NCBI GenBank assembly: GCA_003694875.1
Contig: RFJN01000432.1
Location: 1-6,380, forward strand
DNA length: 6,380 nt
Direction of reading: 5' to 3'
Origin: Planctomycetota bacterium
GTDB lineage: Bacteria > Planctomycetota > J058 > J103
The notes under the pieces were generated by a model. The model did not search any database, was not told where the DNA came from, and saw only the letters and a program-made list of their open reading frames with translations. This document shows, piece after piece, positions 5,368-6,380 of this stretch (positions are counted from its first letter, which is position 1; each line of letters starts with the position of its first letter). The position numbers and the translations under genes are program-made.

Positions 5368-6380
5368 GTGTCGTGGCTCCGACCGCTCGCGTTCTGGGCG
5401 CTCGTTCCCCTGCTGCCGTTGCTGTGGTGGGCGCTGTGGCGCATGCGCCGACCGGCGCACTGGATCTGGCCCTCGCTGCTGTTGTGGGAGCGTGTCGCCG
5501 CGCAGCACCCGGAACTGCTGCGCGCCGCGCGCACCGAGCGTTCGCCGTGGGAGGCGTGGGTGTGGTCGCACCTCGCGGTGGCTGCCCTCGCCGTGGCGGC
5601 CGCCGGCCCCGCGCTGCCCGGTCCCGCGCGGCTGCGCGCCGGGCTCGTGCTCGACCACAGCCCGAGCACCGCCGCGCACGCGCGCGAGGGCGGCACGCGC
5701 CGGCAGCGGATCGACGCGCTCGCCGCACGGCTCGCCGCGCTGCTCGCACCGCAGGATCGGCTCGAACGCCTCGTCGTGACGGCCTCCGGCGACGCGGCGC
5801 TGCGTGACGGCGCGCTCGCGCTGCGCGCGCGCGGCTGCGATCCGGTCGTCTCGATCGCCGACCACACGCTTGCGCGTCCCTGGCGTGCGCCACCGCGCTG
5901 GCTCGCGCTCGTGGCCGCCTCGCCCGCGGGTGCGAACGCGGCGCTGCTCGGGGCGGGGCTGCGGCAGACCGAGGGGGGCGCGTGGCTGCTTGTGCGCGTG
6001 GCCGGTGCCGGTACCGGGATCGCCGCGCTCGCGTGCGAGGTGCGCGCCGGGGAGCGCACGCTGCTGCAGCGCCGCCTGCCGGCCGCACCGGTGGCGCGTC
6101 CGCACGTGCTGCTCGCCCCGCTCGGCGTCTCGGTGACCGCCGCGCTCACGGTGCGCGTCCGCCCCCTCGGTGCCGACGGGCAACCGATCGCCGACGCGCT
6201 CGCCGCCGACGACGCGCTCGTGCTGTGGCCGGGCTCGGCGGGGCCCGCGGTCCACGTGCGCGGCGGGCCGGCAGCACTTGCGCCGCCGGTGCGCGCGGCG
6301 TTCGAGGCGCTCGGGGTGCGCTGGGTGGCGCGGGGCGAGGAGGCCGAGCTCGAGGCGCGGATCGGCGACGGCCCCCGCGG
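5368..6380 (+). CDS. BatA-like membrane protein with vWA-like domain (3' end outside window)
   Basis: The frame is open from GTG 5368 to the end of the window, giving 337 residues and no stop. The N-terminus has the BatA/aerotolerance N-terminal arrangement: one helix at about 4-25, the motif PSLLLWERV (35-43), and a second helix at about 64-80 ending in AAGPALPG. A vWA-like domain follows, with LVLDHSPS (Asp96, Ser98, Ser100) matching the DxSxS metal site, then TRRQRIDALAARLAALL. The later DG element expected after a hydrophobic strand is not obvious (WLALVAASP, 178-186), so metal binding may be incomplete. NAALLGAGLR (190-199) and DALAADDALVLWP (276-288) resemble the beta-rich region that follows in this broad family. 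Related proteins are often encoded beside MoxR ATPases and are poorly characterised; here the neighbour is ispA. Its function is not known. Codon use and base composition resemble the neighbours. Assignment rests on motif recognition. Confidence 0.75.
   Translation, partial: MSWLRPLAFWALVPLLPLLWWALWRMRRPAHWIWPSLLLWERVAAQHPELLRAARTERSPWEAWVWSHLAVAALAVAAAGPALPGPARLRAGLVLDHSPSTAAHAREGGTRRQRIDALAARLAALLAPQDRLERLVVTASGDAALRDGALALRARGCDPVVSIADHTLARPWRAPPRWLALVAASPAGANAALLGAGLRQTEGGAWLLVRVAGAGTGIAALACEVRAGERTLLQRRLPAAPVARPHVLLAPLGVSVTAALTVRVRPLGADGQPIADALAADDALVLWPGSAGPAVHVRGGPAALAPPVRAAFEALGVRWVARGEEAELEARIGDGPR

Noticed and set aside
4153..6255. Long open frame on the - strand, 700 codons, opposite xseB, ispA and the BatA-like gene
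   Set aside because: Its translation is dominated by Arg, Ala, Gly and Pro with no recognisable motif, as expected from the antisense of a GC-rich coding strand, and it overlaps securely identified genes.

Overview
The window is a very GC-rich, densely packed bacterial chromosomal segment with every supported gene on the + strand: the 3' end of rny (RNase Y), a GT39/ArnT-like membrane glycosyltransferase, ymdB-type metallophosphoesterase, xseA, xseB, ispA, and the 5' part of a BatA-like two-helix/vWA membrane protein. No RNA gene, mobile element, CRISPR array or clear terminator was seen, and the only non-coding gaps are 3, 51 and 30 bases.

Organism: coexistence of RNase Y, TIGR00282/YmdB phosphoesterase, both exonuclease VII subunits and a type II bacterial farnesyl diphosphate synthase in one direction recalls gene orders I know from the former Deltaproteobacteria (Desulfobacterota, Myxococcota) and neighbouring high-GC phyla. 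This is an inference from gene order and composition; the phylum cannot be fixed from the sequence alone.

Layout: rny ends at 450 and the glycosyltransferase begins 3 bases later, without a good ribosome binding site, so it is probably translated by coupling to rny. A 51-base gap (2011-2061) follows, carrying a TACAAT -10-like hexamer and then a strong Shine-Dalgarno for ymdB. From there ymdB, xseA, xseB and ispA overlap by 4, 13 and 4 bases, each start being preceded by a purine-rich ribosome binding site inside the upstream gene: a tightly coupled four-gene unit. After 30 bases the BatA-like gene starts with its own ribosome binding site and runs off the window; it may be part of the same transcript.

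How they fit together: RNase Y initiates mRNA decay at the membrane; YmdB-type enzymes hydrolyse 2',3'-cyclic nucleotides and similar phosphodiesters; XseA and XseB form exonuclease VII; IspA supplies farnesyl diphosphate for undecaprenyl and other isoprenoids. This is mostly a housekeeping block of nucleic-acid turnover plus isoprenoid supply. Departures from the norm are the glycosyltransferase separating rny from ymdB, a BatA-like gene following ispA, and non-consensus residues beside or within the active-site motifs of XseA and YmdB. I found no convincing evidence of a previously undescribed system.
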